This document shows positions 47,879 through 55,886 of a stretch of 64,000 bases of DNA, one piece after another; position 1 is the first letter of the stretch, and every line of letters begins with the position of its first letter. Origin of the DNA: Geofilum rubicundum JCM 15548 (lineage in GTDB: Bacteria > Bacteroidota > Bacteroidia > Bacteroidales > Marinilabiliaceae); contig NZ_BAZW01000003.1 in NCBI RefSeq assembly GCF_000974365.1, forward strand, positions 144,551 to 208,550, read 5' to 3'. The position numbers and the translations under genes are program-made. The notes under the pieces were generated by a model. That model saw only the letters and a list, made by a program, of their open reading frames with translations, made no database searches and was not told the origin of the DNA.

Positions 47879-48661
47879 ATGTGGTACTATTCTTCCATTG
47901 AACCCGTGTATTACCTGTTGCCGATGATTGGCTTTTTGGTGGGACTCTTTGGTTCATTGTTGGGAGGAGGGGGCGGATTTGTTTTTCTGCCGGTGCTGAC
48001 GCTTTTGGTGGGTGTGCCTGCACAAATGGCTGTCATAACCACTCTGGTGGCCACCTTGCCGGTCTGCCTGGTTGGTTCATTCGCTCATTTTAGAAAGGGG
48101 CATGTGGATATCAAGGTGGGCTGGGTTTTTGCTTTGGCCGGACTGGCAGGAGCTTTTGGCGGCGCCATGGTGTCGCAAAGTCTCACCTCGTTTCAATTAA
48201 AACTGGGATTCGGGATATATGCCGGCGTCATGGCCATCAAATTGTTTTGGGATACATGGAACCGATCTCGATCCCTTTCATCAAAGGGTTCGTCCAGACG
48301 CCATATGAAAAGTGTTTTTTACGGTTTTTTAGCTGGAGGTATTACCGGAACCTTTGGTGTGAGTGGAACGGCACCAGTTATGGCGGGCCTGTTTTCGATG
48401 CAGATGACACTGAAGGTCGTGGTAGGTACTTCCATTTTAATTGTCCTGGTTAATACCGCATTTGCGGCGAGTACCCATTTTTTATTGGGAACCGTTGACC
48501 TGACGCTGGTGGCATTTTTAACGGCAGGCTCGGCCTTGGGGGCGCTTTTGGGACCAAGAGTACTGGTCTTTTCTGATCGCTCAAAAAAGACAGAACCTCT
48601 TGTTCGATATGGCTATGCATTGGTCATGCTGTTGATTGGTGTTTTGATGATCCTGGGTTAA
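47879..48661 (+). CDS. TauE/SafE family membrane transporter
   Basis: A 260-residue integral membrane protein with about seven to eight helices and two related halves. The glycine-rich motifs GLFGSLLGGGGGFVFLPVLT and GITGTFGVSGTAPVMAG are signatures of sulfite/sulfonate exporters of the TauE/SafE family. It is 24 nt before the lipid operon in the same direction and may be co-transcribed, though function does not link clearly. Confidence 0.88.
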   Translation: MWYYSSIEPVYYLLPMIGFLVGLFGSLLGGGGGFVFLPVLTLLVGVPAQMAVITTLVATLPVCLVGSFAHFRKGHVDIKVGWVFALAGLAGAFGGAMVSQSLTSFQLKLGFGIYAGVMAIKLFWDTWNRSRSLSSKGSSRRHMKSVFYGFLAGGITGTFGVSGTAPVMAGLFSMQMTLKVVVGTSILIVLVNTAFAASTHFLLGTVDLTLVAFLTAGSALGALLGPRVLVFSDRSKKTEPLVRYGYALVMLLIGVLMILG

Positions 48662-48685
48662 GAAATCTAATTTTGAAAGGAAGAA

Positions 48686-49405
48686 ATGATACAAACCATT
48701 TATTGGATTATTATAGGTTATTTTTTGTTGGGGGCACTTGGCTTTTTCTTTATTAACCGACGCAAACCTGCTGCTGAGGCCCGGCAAAGCTATGTGAAGT
48801 TTGGGGTCTATTTTCTGCTGGTAAATCTGTTGTTCTTCAGTATGGTGATGACACCCGTCTGGTTTGATTGGCTGGCAGGATTAATAGTGATCGGAGGCAT
48901 GGCAGAGCTGGTGTTTGTTTTTAAACGTGGAGGTTATCGCCAAAAGATGTTTTTCACCATAGCCCTGCTTGTTTATGCTTGTCTGGCCTTATGCTTGCTT
49001 TATTTCAGTCGATTAGAAGCAGGGTTGATGCTGTTTGCGTTTTTGGTGTTGTCCATTTTTGACAGCTTCAGTCAGATCAGCGGACAGCTTTTTGGTAAAA
49101 GAAAACTGGCCCCAAGTGTTAGTCCGAATAAAACAATGGGAGGTTTCATTGGGGGCGGAGTGACGGCCTTATTGAGTGTGTTTTGGCTTCGACAATTATA
49201 TGGCGCAGATATCTGGGATGCTTTGGCTTTGGCAGCAGGCATCATGTTTTTTGCCTTCTGGGGCGATTTGGCTGCTTCGTATTTTAAGCGCCGTTATGGA
49301 GTGAAAGATTTTAGCAAAGTGTTGCCCGGACATGGAGGCCTTTTGGATCGTTTTGATAGTCTGCTGGCAGGAGGGGCATGGGTGGCGCTGGTGACCTATT
49401 TTTAA
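48686..49405 (+). CDS. Phosphatidate cytidylyltransferase-like membrane protein
   Basis: A 239-residue membrane enzyme. The C-terminal signature YGVKDFSKVLPGHGGLLDRF and the preceding FFAFWGDLAASYFKRR are the CdsA hallmark; SPNKTMGGFIGG is also conserved. It should activate a phosphorylated lipid with CTP to give a CDP-lipid. It heads, with 4-nt and 27-nt spacing, a kinase and a CDP-alcohol transferase gene, suggesting a dedicated salvage-to-phospholipid route rather than the main CdsA. Confidence 0.85.
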   Translation: MIQTIYWIIIGYFLLGALGFFFINRRKPAAEARQSYVKFGVYFLLVNLLFFSMVMTPVWFDWLAGLIVIGGMAELVFVFKRGGYRQKMFFTIALLVYACLALCLLYFSRLEAGLMLFAFLVLSIFDSFSQISGQLFGKRKLAPSVSPNKTMGGFIGGGVTALLSVFWLRQLYGADIWDALALAAGIMFFAFWGDLAASYFKRRYGVKDFSKVLPGHGGLLDRFDSLLAGGAWVALVTYF

Positions 49406-49409
49406 GCAA

Positions 49410-50102
49410 TTGAAAACAGGAATTGAAATGGATAATATTCTTTTACTGGCATTTTTTTATTTGATAGGCATTTCATTGCTCTTATTGTTTAATGAGATGA
49501 ATTACCGGCGACTGAATCTGAAAGGAGAGGTGACGCGTAAGTTTGCCCATTTAACAGCCACGCTGGCTACGGTGCCCTTTCCCTATATTTTTGATTCACC
49601 TTGGTACGTGCTGGCACTGGCGGTTCTCTTTTTTTTGGCCTTGCTTATTACCCAGCATAGCAAATATTTAAAATCCATTCACGACATCCAACGAAAGTCG
49701 ATCGGCAGTTATTTGTTACCTCTGGGAATTTTTTTATCCTTTTATTTATCCTGGCATTTTGAGCATAAGTTTCTGCACATTCTGGCCATGCTGATTTTGG
49801 CCATTTCCGATCCGGCCGCTGCCCTTTTGGGACTCAATGTGGAGAAGTTTAACGGACAAATTAAATTGATCGGACATCGCTTCGATAAGACCTGGTTGGG
49901 TTCAGCCGCCTTTTTCAGTTCAAGTTTGATCATCAGTCTGATTGCCCTGTATTTTAATCGTGAATTGTTTGACATAAAAACCTTTTATGTGGCCCTGTCA
50001 GTAGCTCTGGTCAGTACCCTGGCAGAGTTGTTCAGCTGGCGGGGATCTGACAATCTGACCATTCCTTTGAGTGTTATTTTGGTTTTGCTGTGGTTGCTTT
50101 AA
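49410..50102 (+). CDS. Diacylglycerol/polyprenol kinase family protein
   Basis: A 230-residue integral membrane protein with seven or so helices and the pattern RKFAHLTATLATVPFPYIF near the N-terminus and DPAAALLGL plus LLAELFSWRGSDNLTIPL-type ending, as in CTP-dependent dolichol, phytol and diacylglycerol kinases. It would phosphorylate a membrane alcohol. It directly follows the cytidylyltransferase, whose substrate would be its product. Confidence 0.8.
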   Translation: MKTGIEMDNILLLAFFYLIGISLLLLFNEMNYRRLNLKGEVTRKFAHLTATLATVPFPYIFDSPWYVLALAVLFFLALLITQHSKYLKSIHDIQRKSIGSYLLPLGIFLSFYLSWHFEHKFLHILAMLILAISDPAAALLGLNVEKFNGQIKLIGHRFDKTWLGSAAFFSSSLIISLIALYFNRELFDIKTFYVALSVALVSTLAELFSWRGSDNLTIPLSVILVLLWLL

Positions 50103-50129
50103 AGCATTGTTAAAAGAAAGAAATTTGGT

Positions 50130-50717
50130 ATGAAGAGAATTATGTACAAAGGGGAAAATATTCTGAATCTCCCCAACGCCTTTAGTTTATACCGGGTACT
50201 GGTGTTTCCGGTCATCTTTTATATGGCCCTGACCGGGCAGGAGAGTTGGTTCGTTGTTTTGCTTTGCATAAGTCTGGTGACCGACATTATTGATGGCAGT
50301 CTGGCCCGCTTGTTAAAGTTACAGACCAATTTTGGAGCGGCACTGGATAATTTGGGCGATATTCTCACCTATGCCATGGCACTGCTGGGATTATTTTTAT
50401 TTAAGTGGTCCGTTATAGAACCCCATGCCTGGATTCTGTGGATATTCCTGACGGTATTTGTCGCCAGCTACCTTGTATCCTTTCTGCGATTCGGAAAAAT
50501 TCCCGGCCTCCACCTTTACTCAGCTGTTACCGCCGGTTACTTGCAGGGCCTTTTCTTTTTTGTGCTTTTTGTCTTCGGTTTTTACCCCTGGTTTTATTAC
50601 CTGGCCATAGGTTGGGGCGCCATCGCTTATACCGAAAAGATTTTGGTTCTGCTCAAACTCGATGATATTCGCATAGGCGTTAAAGGCTTATACTGGTTGA
50701 TGAGGGAGGGGGGATGA
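50130..50717 (+). CDS. CDP-alcohol phosphatidyltransferase
   Basis: A 195-residue membrane protein with the complete family motif D-x2-DG-x2-AR-x8-G-x3-D-x3-D, seen as DIIDGSLAR...GAALDNLGD. It swaps CMP of a CDP-alcohol for another alcohol to make a phospholipid or ether lipid. Third enzyme of the compact lipid operon; the acceptor (inositol, glycerol phosphate, serine or other) cannot be read out. Confidence 0.9.
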   Translation: MKRIMYKGENILNLPNAFSLYRVLVFPVIFYMALTGQESWFVVLLCISLVTDIIDGSLARLLKLQTNFGAALDNLGDILTYAMALLGLFLFKWSVIEPHAWILWIFLTVFVASYLVSFLRFGKIPGLHLYSAVTAGYLQGLFFFVLFVFGFYPWFYYLAIGWGAIAYTEKILVLLKLDDIRIGVKGLYWLMREGG

Positions 50718-50825
50718 GGCCTTGTGGCATCCTTTCTTTTATCGCTGGTGGATCAGGAGAAACCTCTTTTAGGGTTGATAAAAATCAATGTTTTTCGGTT
50801 TATTTAAAGTATATTTATAGCTGTA

Positions 50826-50833
50826 TACTTTTG
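50826..50833 (+). promoter_or_regulatory. -7 box of the WYL regulator gene
   Basis: TACTTTTG fits TAnnTTTG, 24 nt upstream of the ATG at 50858; the -33 region is weak. Confidence 0.45.
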
Positions 50834-50857
50834 TGAAATCTTTTTACCTGTCACCTT

Positions 50858-51760
50858 ATGCCGGATCAGCCCAAATTATCCTCCCTTCTAGAAATTATTA
50901 TGCTGTTATCCAGCGGCATTAAATACAGTATAAACCAGATAAGCGATCGTTTGGACCTTACCCCACGCACCACCCAACGATACCTTAAAACCATCCGTGA
51001 CGCGGGTTTTATTATCCCCCGTCCCGTCAACGGGCTCTATTTCATCGATAAACAGTCGCCATACTTTAAAGAGTTGAGTGAATTGGTGCATTTCTCCCGT
51101 GAAGAAGCCCAGATTCTCTACAATGCCATCCATGCCATATCCAACGAGAATACCATTAAGCAGAACCTTATTCAAAAGCTTTTCGCCCTTTATAAGTCGC
51201 CGGTAGTCGCCAATATTCTGGTCAAACAGCAGCACTCGAACAATATTCATCAATTGATCAAAGCCATTGAGCAACGCCGAAAGGTCGTTTTACACAATTA
51301 CCAATCGGCCAACAGCAGCAAACAATCCAACCGACTGGTAGAACCCTATAAATTCACCACCAACTACGTCTCCATTTGGGCTTATGACCTTGAAAGCGGG
51401 CAAAATAAGATCTTCAAAAATTCGCGCATCGCTTCTGTAGAAATGTTGAATGAATTATGGGAGCATCCAGACAGCCATCAGGAGGCAGAAATGGACCATT
51501 TCCGGATGAGCACAGAAGAACGCATCCCCGTTCGTCTTTCCCTCACCCTGCGGGCCTGCGAACTCCTGAAAGAAGAATTCCCTCTGGCCGAAGGCCACAT
51601 AAAAGAAGTGGCTCCCTCGCAATACGAATACCAGGCCACCGTGTTCAGCCTCGAAGGCGTTGGCCGCTTTGTTTTGGGCCTCTGCGATGAGGTAACCATC
51701 CACGAACCGGAAGCTCTCAAACTTTTTATTCAAAAAAAGATGAATTCTTTTTTAAAATGA
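50858..51760 (+). CDS. WYL-domain transcriptional regulator
   Basis: A 300-residue regulator: HTH-11 at ~15-60 (INQISDRLDLTPRTTQRYLK), central WYL-type domain (~130-205; LVEPYKFTTNYVSIWAYDL) and a C-terminal WCX-like region. WYL regulators are common beside CRISPR-Cas and other phage-defence operons, where they repress or sense nucleic-acid ligands. It lies 99 nt upstream of cas6 in the same direction, so it is a natural candidate regulator of the cas operon. No direct evidence of binding. Confidence 0.85.
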   Translation: MPDQPKLSSLLEIIMLLSSGIKYSINQISDRLDLTPRTTQRYLKTIRDAGFIIPRPVNGLYFIDKQSPYFKELSELVHFSREEAQILYNAIHAISNENTIKQNLIQKLFALYKSPVVANILVKQQHSNNIHQLIKAIEQRRKVVLHNYQSANSSKQSNRLVEPYKFTTNYVSIWAYDLESGQNKIFKNSRIASVEMLNELWEHPDSHQEAEMDHFRMSTEERIPVRLSLTLRACELLKEEFPLAEGHIKEVAPSQYEYQATVFSLEGVGRFVLGLCDEVTIHEPEALKLFIQKKMNSFLK

Positions 51761-51783
51761 CACCAGTTGGCATTTTGGGTAAG

Positions 51784-51791
51784 TAGGTTTG
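51784..51791 (+). promoter_or_regulatory. Possible -7 box of the cas operon
   Basis: TAGGTTTG in the 99-nt gap between the WYL gene and cas6, 68 nt before the cas6 start. The nearest TTG is only 14 nt upstream, off the usual 19-20 nt, so this is weak. Confidence 0.25.
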
Positions 51792-51859
51792 GAGGGTGAA
51801 TTTATGTTAAGGCTAATAAGTAATGAGTTTTTATTATGAGTTGTAAAAATATAAATTGA

Positions 51860-52627
51860 ATGAGATTTGAATTAACATTTACACGAGTTGGTAAACAGCG
51901 GATGCTACCAATGGACTATCAATATTACATAAGTGCATGGGTGTATAAAGTTTTAAGACAGGCGGATTCTGAATTTGCAAAATTTTTGCATGAAAAGGGA
52001 TACGGGAATTCAGAGGTCAAACTCTATAAACTCTTTTGTTTCTCAAGACTCAGTTTTGGAAGACCGGTAATGTGGAAAGACAAGGGGCTGTTTGAGATAA
52101 ATAAACGCGAGATACACCTGCAATTAGCTTTTGATGTCCATGAGATAGTAGGGAATTTTATAAAGGGACTGTTTATGTTGCAAGATTTTTATCTGGGTGA
52201 TAAGTTTAACGGAATTGATTTTAAAGTCAGCAATGTAGAAGGCCTGACAAGTCCCGCGTTTTTACCTGTTGTGAGATATCAGTTACAAAGCCCTTGGGTC
52301 GTAAGTATACAGCCAGAAGGGCGGAAACATGCCAAATACCTGTCCCCTGATGATTCGGATTTTGAAGAATTAGCCGTTAAGCATATTGCAGAAAAGTATA
52401 AAAGTACCCGGTTAGAAGAGCCAGGCGATATCAGTTTGAAAATAACCACACCATTTAAGCGCTCAGGCTTTTTATTAAAACCCGGCACCAAGGAAGAAAC
52501 CCGTGTAGTAGGGAATATATTTGATTTTGAATTAGCTGCTGCCCCCGCAGTGCACCAAATGATTTGGAATGCTGGAATAAGCGAGAAAAGTGCCAGCGGG
52601 TTTGGATGGGTAGAGGTGCCGAAGTAG
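51860..52627 (+). CDS. cas6: CRISPR endoribonuclease Cas6
   Basis: A 255-residue RAMP-fold protein that cuts the precursor crRNA in each repeat, leaving an 8-nt 5' handle (here presumably ATTGAAAT). The N-terminal strand MRFELTFTRVGKQRMLPMDY and the C-terminal glycine-rich loop AGISEKSASGFGWVEV fit Cas6. It is the first gene of the cas operon, 65 nt before cas8, and the 30-nt repeats with ATTGAAA ends are of the kind processed by type I-B Cas6. Confidence 0.9.
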   Translation: MRFELTFTRVGKQRMLPMDYQYYISAWVYKVLRQADSEFAKFLHEKGYGNSEVKLYKLFCFSRLSFGRPVMWKDKGLFEINKREIHLQLAFDVHEIVGNFIKGLFMLQDFYLGDKFNGIDFKVSNVEGLTSPAFLPVVRYQLQSPWVVSIQPEGRKHAKYLSPDDSDFEELAVKHIAEKYKSTRLEEPGDISLKITTPFKRSGFLLKPGTKEETRVVGNIFDFELAAAPAVHQMIWNAGISEKSASGFGWVEVPK

Positions 52628-52692
52628 TCTTGTGGATTAAAGTTTTAAATCCTATTTGATTTGGGATATAACCCCATTATAAACGAATTAGT

Positions 52693-54117
52693 ATGAAGCA
52701 GAATTATAATAAAGTTGATTATGAGTGGCTTACAAGGTCTACTGGTGACCCGTTTGCTGATGCAGGAGGTTATGCCATTGAATACCTTTCGGAGAAATTT
52801 CCTGAAAAGGATATTCTTGAATTAATCGAATACATTACAAAAATATATGTTGAGAAATGGGGAGGAAAACTGCATGCCTTTTTTCTCAATTCTAAAGTTA
52901 CGCAAGCCGCTTTTCAAGGACAAAAAAAAATCGATGAAACAAACAAATACTTTGAAGGAATGGTTAACGAGACGCACTCTTCTGAAGTTGGTTTCTGTCG
53001 TATTACCGGACAAGAAACTAAATTGTTTTTTGGTGGCCGGGACAACTCTATAATGACAGGATCAGGAACCTTAATTAATTTTCATCACTTTTTCCAAAAG
53101 GGGATTTCCCTTTCAAAAGAAGCTCTGATTCGAATTCACTTTGTTCCATTTGCATGCCAGCAACTGCAAGGAAGAATCAGTTTGTTACAGAGCAGTAATA
53201 AGAATCTTAGCAATTTGTTTGTAAAGCTTACTGTTGAAAAAAATCTTCATGATATTGGAATTGGTCTTTCCGAAGGAGTGGCAAAATCAGATTTAAATAA
53301 GCCAGCTAACTCCATATTCTATTTTATTGATTATGCGCTTTCTAAAATTCAGGATTTTGGAGATGGAAAGGCTATTCCCTCATTAACTCTTTACCATTTT
53401 ACGAACTTCGGTGCAAGTCCGGAAATTCAGTTGTATCAACTTCCTGCAAAAGTGTTTCTTTTTTATAGAACTTGTATGCAACCTAAATTTCGTGAGGATT
53501 GGCAAAAGTTTGTTCGGTCAAATTATTTTGATGGCCAGCATAAAGGGGCTAAATACAATCATCAAACTGAAAAATTTGAATATGTAAAATCGAAAAAGAT
53601 TGAGATTATTGATCAGACCGATTATAGACAATGGCTTAATGTGGTATATAATAAGCTCTTAAATGGTGAAAATATCAGAATGTATTTTCTTAGATGGTCA
53701 CGCAAGCACTCGTTTAGCTTTGAAATAGTAGCAATATATCAACAAAACATTATAGGTATGAAAAAAGAAACCATTAGCAAGATTAAAGAATTGGCAGCAT
53801 TTCTGGTCAGAGAAGAAGACTCAGATAAAATTAAAAAGCGGATTAAGGCATTGGATGGTGCCAAAAACGCAGCGGCCTTGCGGCGTTTTATATTAAAAGA
53901 CGTGGTTTCAGCGAACTATTCTACAGGAAACAAGAATCCAATTGTCTCGTTGGATGATTACATAAATTATTTATTTCCTGATGGTTCCTTTTGGGCTGAA
54001 ATTAGAGATCTTTTGTTAATTGCGGTTTATCAGGAAATGCATGAAAGGGAATTAATATCTGAGGAATTAAAAATAGAATTGGAATCAGAAATTGAAAATG
54101 AAATTACTAACGAATAA
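52693..54117 (+). CDS. cas8b1: Type I-B large subunit Cas8b1/Cst1
   Basis: A 474-residue protein beginning DYEWLTRSTGDPFADAGGYA, characteristic of the Cst1 (TNEAP-type) Cas8 family. In the Cascade complex it recognises the PAM and seeds target DNA. Length is in the normal range. Subtype call is supported by the neighbours Cst2-like Cas7 and Cas5t. 12 nt precede cas7. Confidence 0.85.
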   Translation: MKQNYNKVDYEWLTRSTGDPFADAGGYAIEYLSEKFPEKDILELIEYITKIYVEKWGGKLHAFFLNSKVTQAAFQGQKKIDETNKYFEGMVNETHSSEVGFCRITGQETKLFFGGRDNSIMTGSGTLINFHHFFQKGISLSKEALIRIHFVPFACQQLQGRISLLQSSNKNLSNLFVKLTVEKNLHDIGIGLSEGVAKSDLNKPANSIFYFIDYALSKIQDFGDGKAIPSLTLYHFTNFGASPEIQLYQLPAKVFLFYRTCMQPKFREDWQKFVRSNYFDGQHKGAKYNHQTEKFEYVKSKKIEIIDQTDYRQWLNVVYNKLLNGENIRMYFLRWSRKHSFSFEIVAIYQQNIIGMKKETISKIKELAAFLVREEDSDKIKKRIKALDGAKNAAALRRFILKDVVSANYSTGNKNPIVSLDDYINYLFPDGSFWAEIRDLLLIAVYQEMHERELISEELKIELESEIENEITNE

Positions 54118-54129
54118 ACCAAAAAAATC

Positions 54130-55227
54130 ATGAAAAATATCAAAACCCAAGGATTTGTATTAATTGATGTTGATGTAGTGGCATTAAATAATGCCGGCAA
54201 AAATACTCAAAGCAATAACGACAACGCAGTTGCAACTAAAACAATCCGAAAAAACGGACGTAGTTATGTTTATGTATCGGGTCAGGCATGGCGATACTGG
54301 TGGCGTGAAGCTTTGCAGAAAAATGCAGATTGGAATTTATCTCCAATTACCCGAGATGGAAAAATTGCTTTTACCAATGCTAATCCGCTGAAGTTTCCTG
54401 ATGATGATGTGTTTGGCTATATGCGTGCAGCCAAGGATGCCGAACTAGATGAAAATGGTGAACCTGTCAAAGATAAAAAGGGTAATGTCAAAATGACAAA
54501 TGTGACAGTAACTCGAATATCTCCTTTAAAGAATTCAGCAATTATCTCCGCTGCTAGTGTTAGGCCTGAACAGAATTGGTCAAGCATGACGCGTCAACAA
54601 GGAGACGCCGTTCCTTACGAAAAACAGGAATATAGTGCAATTATGAAGGGAATGTTTAGCTTAGATCTTTCTATGGTTGGGACCTTCTCTAATTATGATC
54701 GTACTGGATTTAAAAATCTTTCAATCATATTACAAGAAGAAGCATTGAATAATGGAGCGGAGGAAATTGATGATCCTTACGTGTTGGATGGAAAAGGGAA
54801 TCCGAAGAAGCTGATCAGATTAGCAAAAGGTATCCGGGAAAAAAGGGCAACTGACACCATTCAGGCTTTAAAAATTATCTCTGGAGGAGCAATGCAGACC
54901 AATAACATGGGTGATGTAACTCCCAAATTTATTATCCTGGGAACTACTAAAACAGGAAATCACCCGTTTAGTCATATTGTTGGCAGTAAGGGACAACGTG
55001 ACGAGGAAGTAGTCTTCAATATTGAAGGCTTGGTCGAAGTTTTAAAAGATTACAAAGACACTTTCATTGGCTCAGTATTTATTGGTCGCCGAAGTGGTTT
55101 CATGGATGAAATTACTGATGATTTGAAGACACTGGAAACAATGGAAGATATTCCAACTGTAAAGGTGCTGTCGGTAAATGATGCTATCGACCAGTATTGT
55201 GAACAAATGAAATCTCAAATTGAATAA
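54130..55227 (+). CDS. cas7: Cas7 (Cst2/DevR family), Cascade backbone
   Basis: A 365-residue RAMP protein that polymerises along the crRNA. The start MKNIKTQGFVLIDVDVVALN followed by NAGK and SGQAWRYWWREAL is typical of the Cst2/DevR family. It overlaps cas5 by one nucleotide (TAATG), which helps keep subunit ratios by coupled translation. Confidence 0.93.
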   Translation: MKNIKTQGFVLIDVDVVALNNAGKNTQSNNDNAVATKTIRKNGRSYVYVSGQAWRYWWREALQKNADWNLSPITRDGKIAFTNANPLKFPDDDVFGYMRAAKDAELDENGEPVKDKKGNVKMTNVTVTRISPLKNSAIISAASVRPEQNWSSMTRQQGDAVPYEKQEYSAIMKGMFSLDLSMVGTFSNYDRTGFKNLSIILQEEALNNGAEEIDDPYVLDGKGNPKKLIRLAKGIREKRATDTIQALKIISGGAMQTNNMGDVTPKFIILGTTKTGNHPFSHIVGSKGQRDEEVVFNIEGLVEVLKDYKDTFIGSVFIGRRSGFMDEITDDLKTLETMEDIPTVKVLSVNDAIDQYCEQMKSQIE

Positions 55228-55886
55228 TGAAAGCATTCCGTTTAAAATTGAACTCGTGGACTTCGAGTTTCAGATATCCCAACCTAATTTCGGGTTTCCA
55301 GCCTACGCTTGAGGTTCCTCCTGTTAGCACGGTTATGGGCTTGATTAATGCGGCATCTGGAAAGTATTTACAGAACAGGAAAATGGAGTTTGGTTATTAC
55401 TTTGATTTTAAAATAAAGACGATAGATTTGGAAACTATTTACCAGATTAAGGCTAATGGTAAAAATTATCCTGACAATGCGGTCAAGTCAAATGTAATGC
55501 ACCGTGAGTTTTTGTACGATTGCCGACTTTTCTTGTACCTCGTTGATGAAGATTTGGTTTCGTGTTTTCGAGAGCCTGCCTATCAACTCCTGTTAGGGCG
55601 AAGCGGGGATTTGGCTGGAATTGAAAGTATTAAAGTAGTCGAAATGCAGGAGGTGCAAGATGCAAGATTTGGAGGTCAGGTTATTCCGTTCCACGGAAAC
55701 AATTTGCCTGGGCAAATTCAAGCTTTACCTAAATATTTTAGTAACACCATACCTCGAAAAAATATGGGAACTGAGCCGTACTCTGTAATTTCTTATAATA
55801 ATCCGGTTAACTCCCAACTGCATGGTTATAGGTCTGTACTAGAAGAATTTGACAGTGATATTTTCTTTCACAAATTTGAAGTATGA
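55227..55886 (+). CDS. cas5: Cas5 (Cas5t-type), Cascade crRNA 5'-end subunit
   Basis: A 219-residue RAMP protein capping the 5' handle. The opening KAFRLKLNSWTSSFRYPNLI and the motif VPPVSTVMGLINAASGKY are hallmark Cas5 elements. It is 4 nt overlapped by cas3 (ATGA). Length is typical for Cas5t. Confidence 0.92.
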   Translation: MKAFRLKLNSWTSSFRYPNLISGFQPTLEVPPVSTVMGLINAASGKYLQNRKMEFGYYFDFKIKTIDLETIYQIKANGKNYPDNAVKSNVMHREFLYDCRLFLYLVDEDLVSCFREPAYQLLLGRSGDLAGIESIKVVEMQEVQDARFGGQVIPFHGNNLPGQIQALPKYFSNTIPRKNMGTEPYSVISYNNPVNSQLHGYRSVLEEFDSDIFFHKFEV

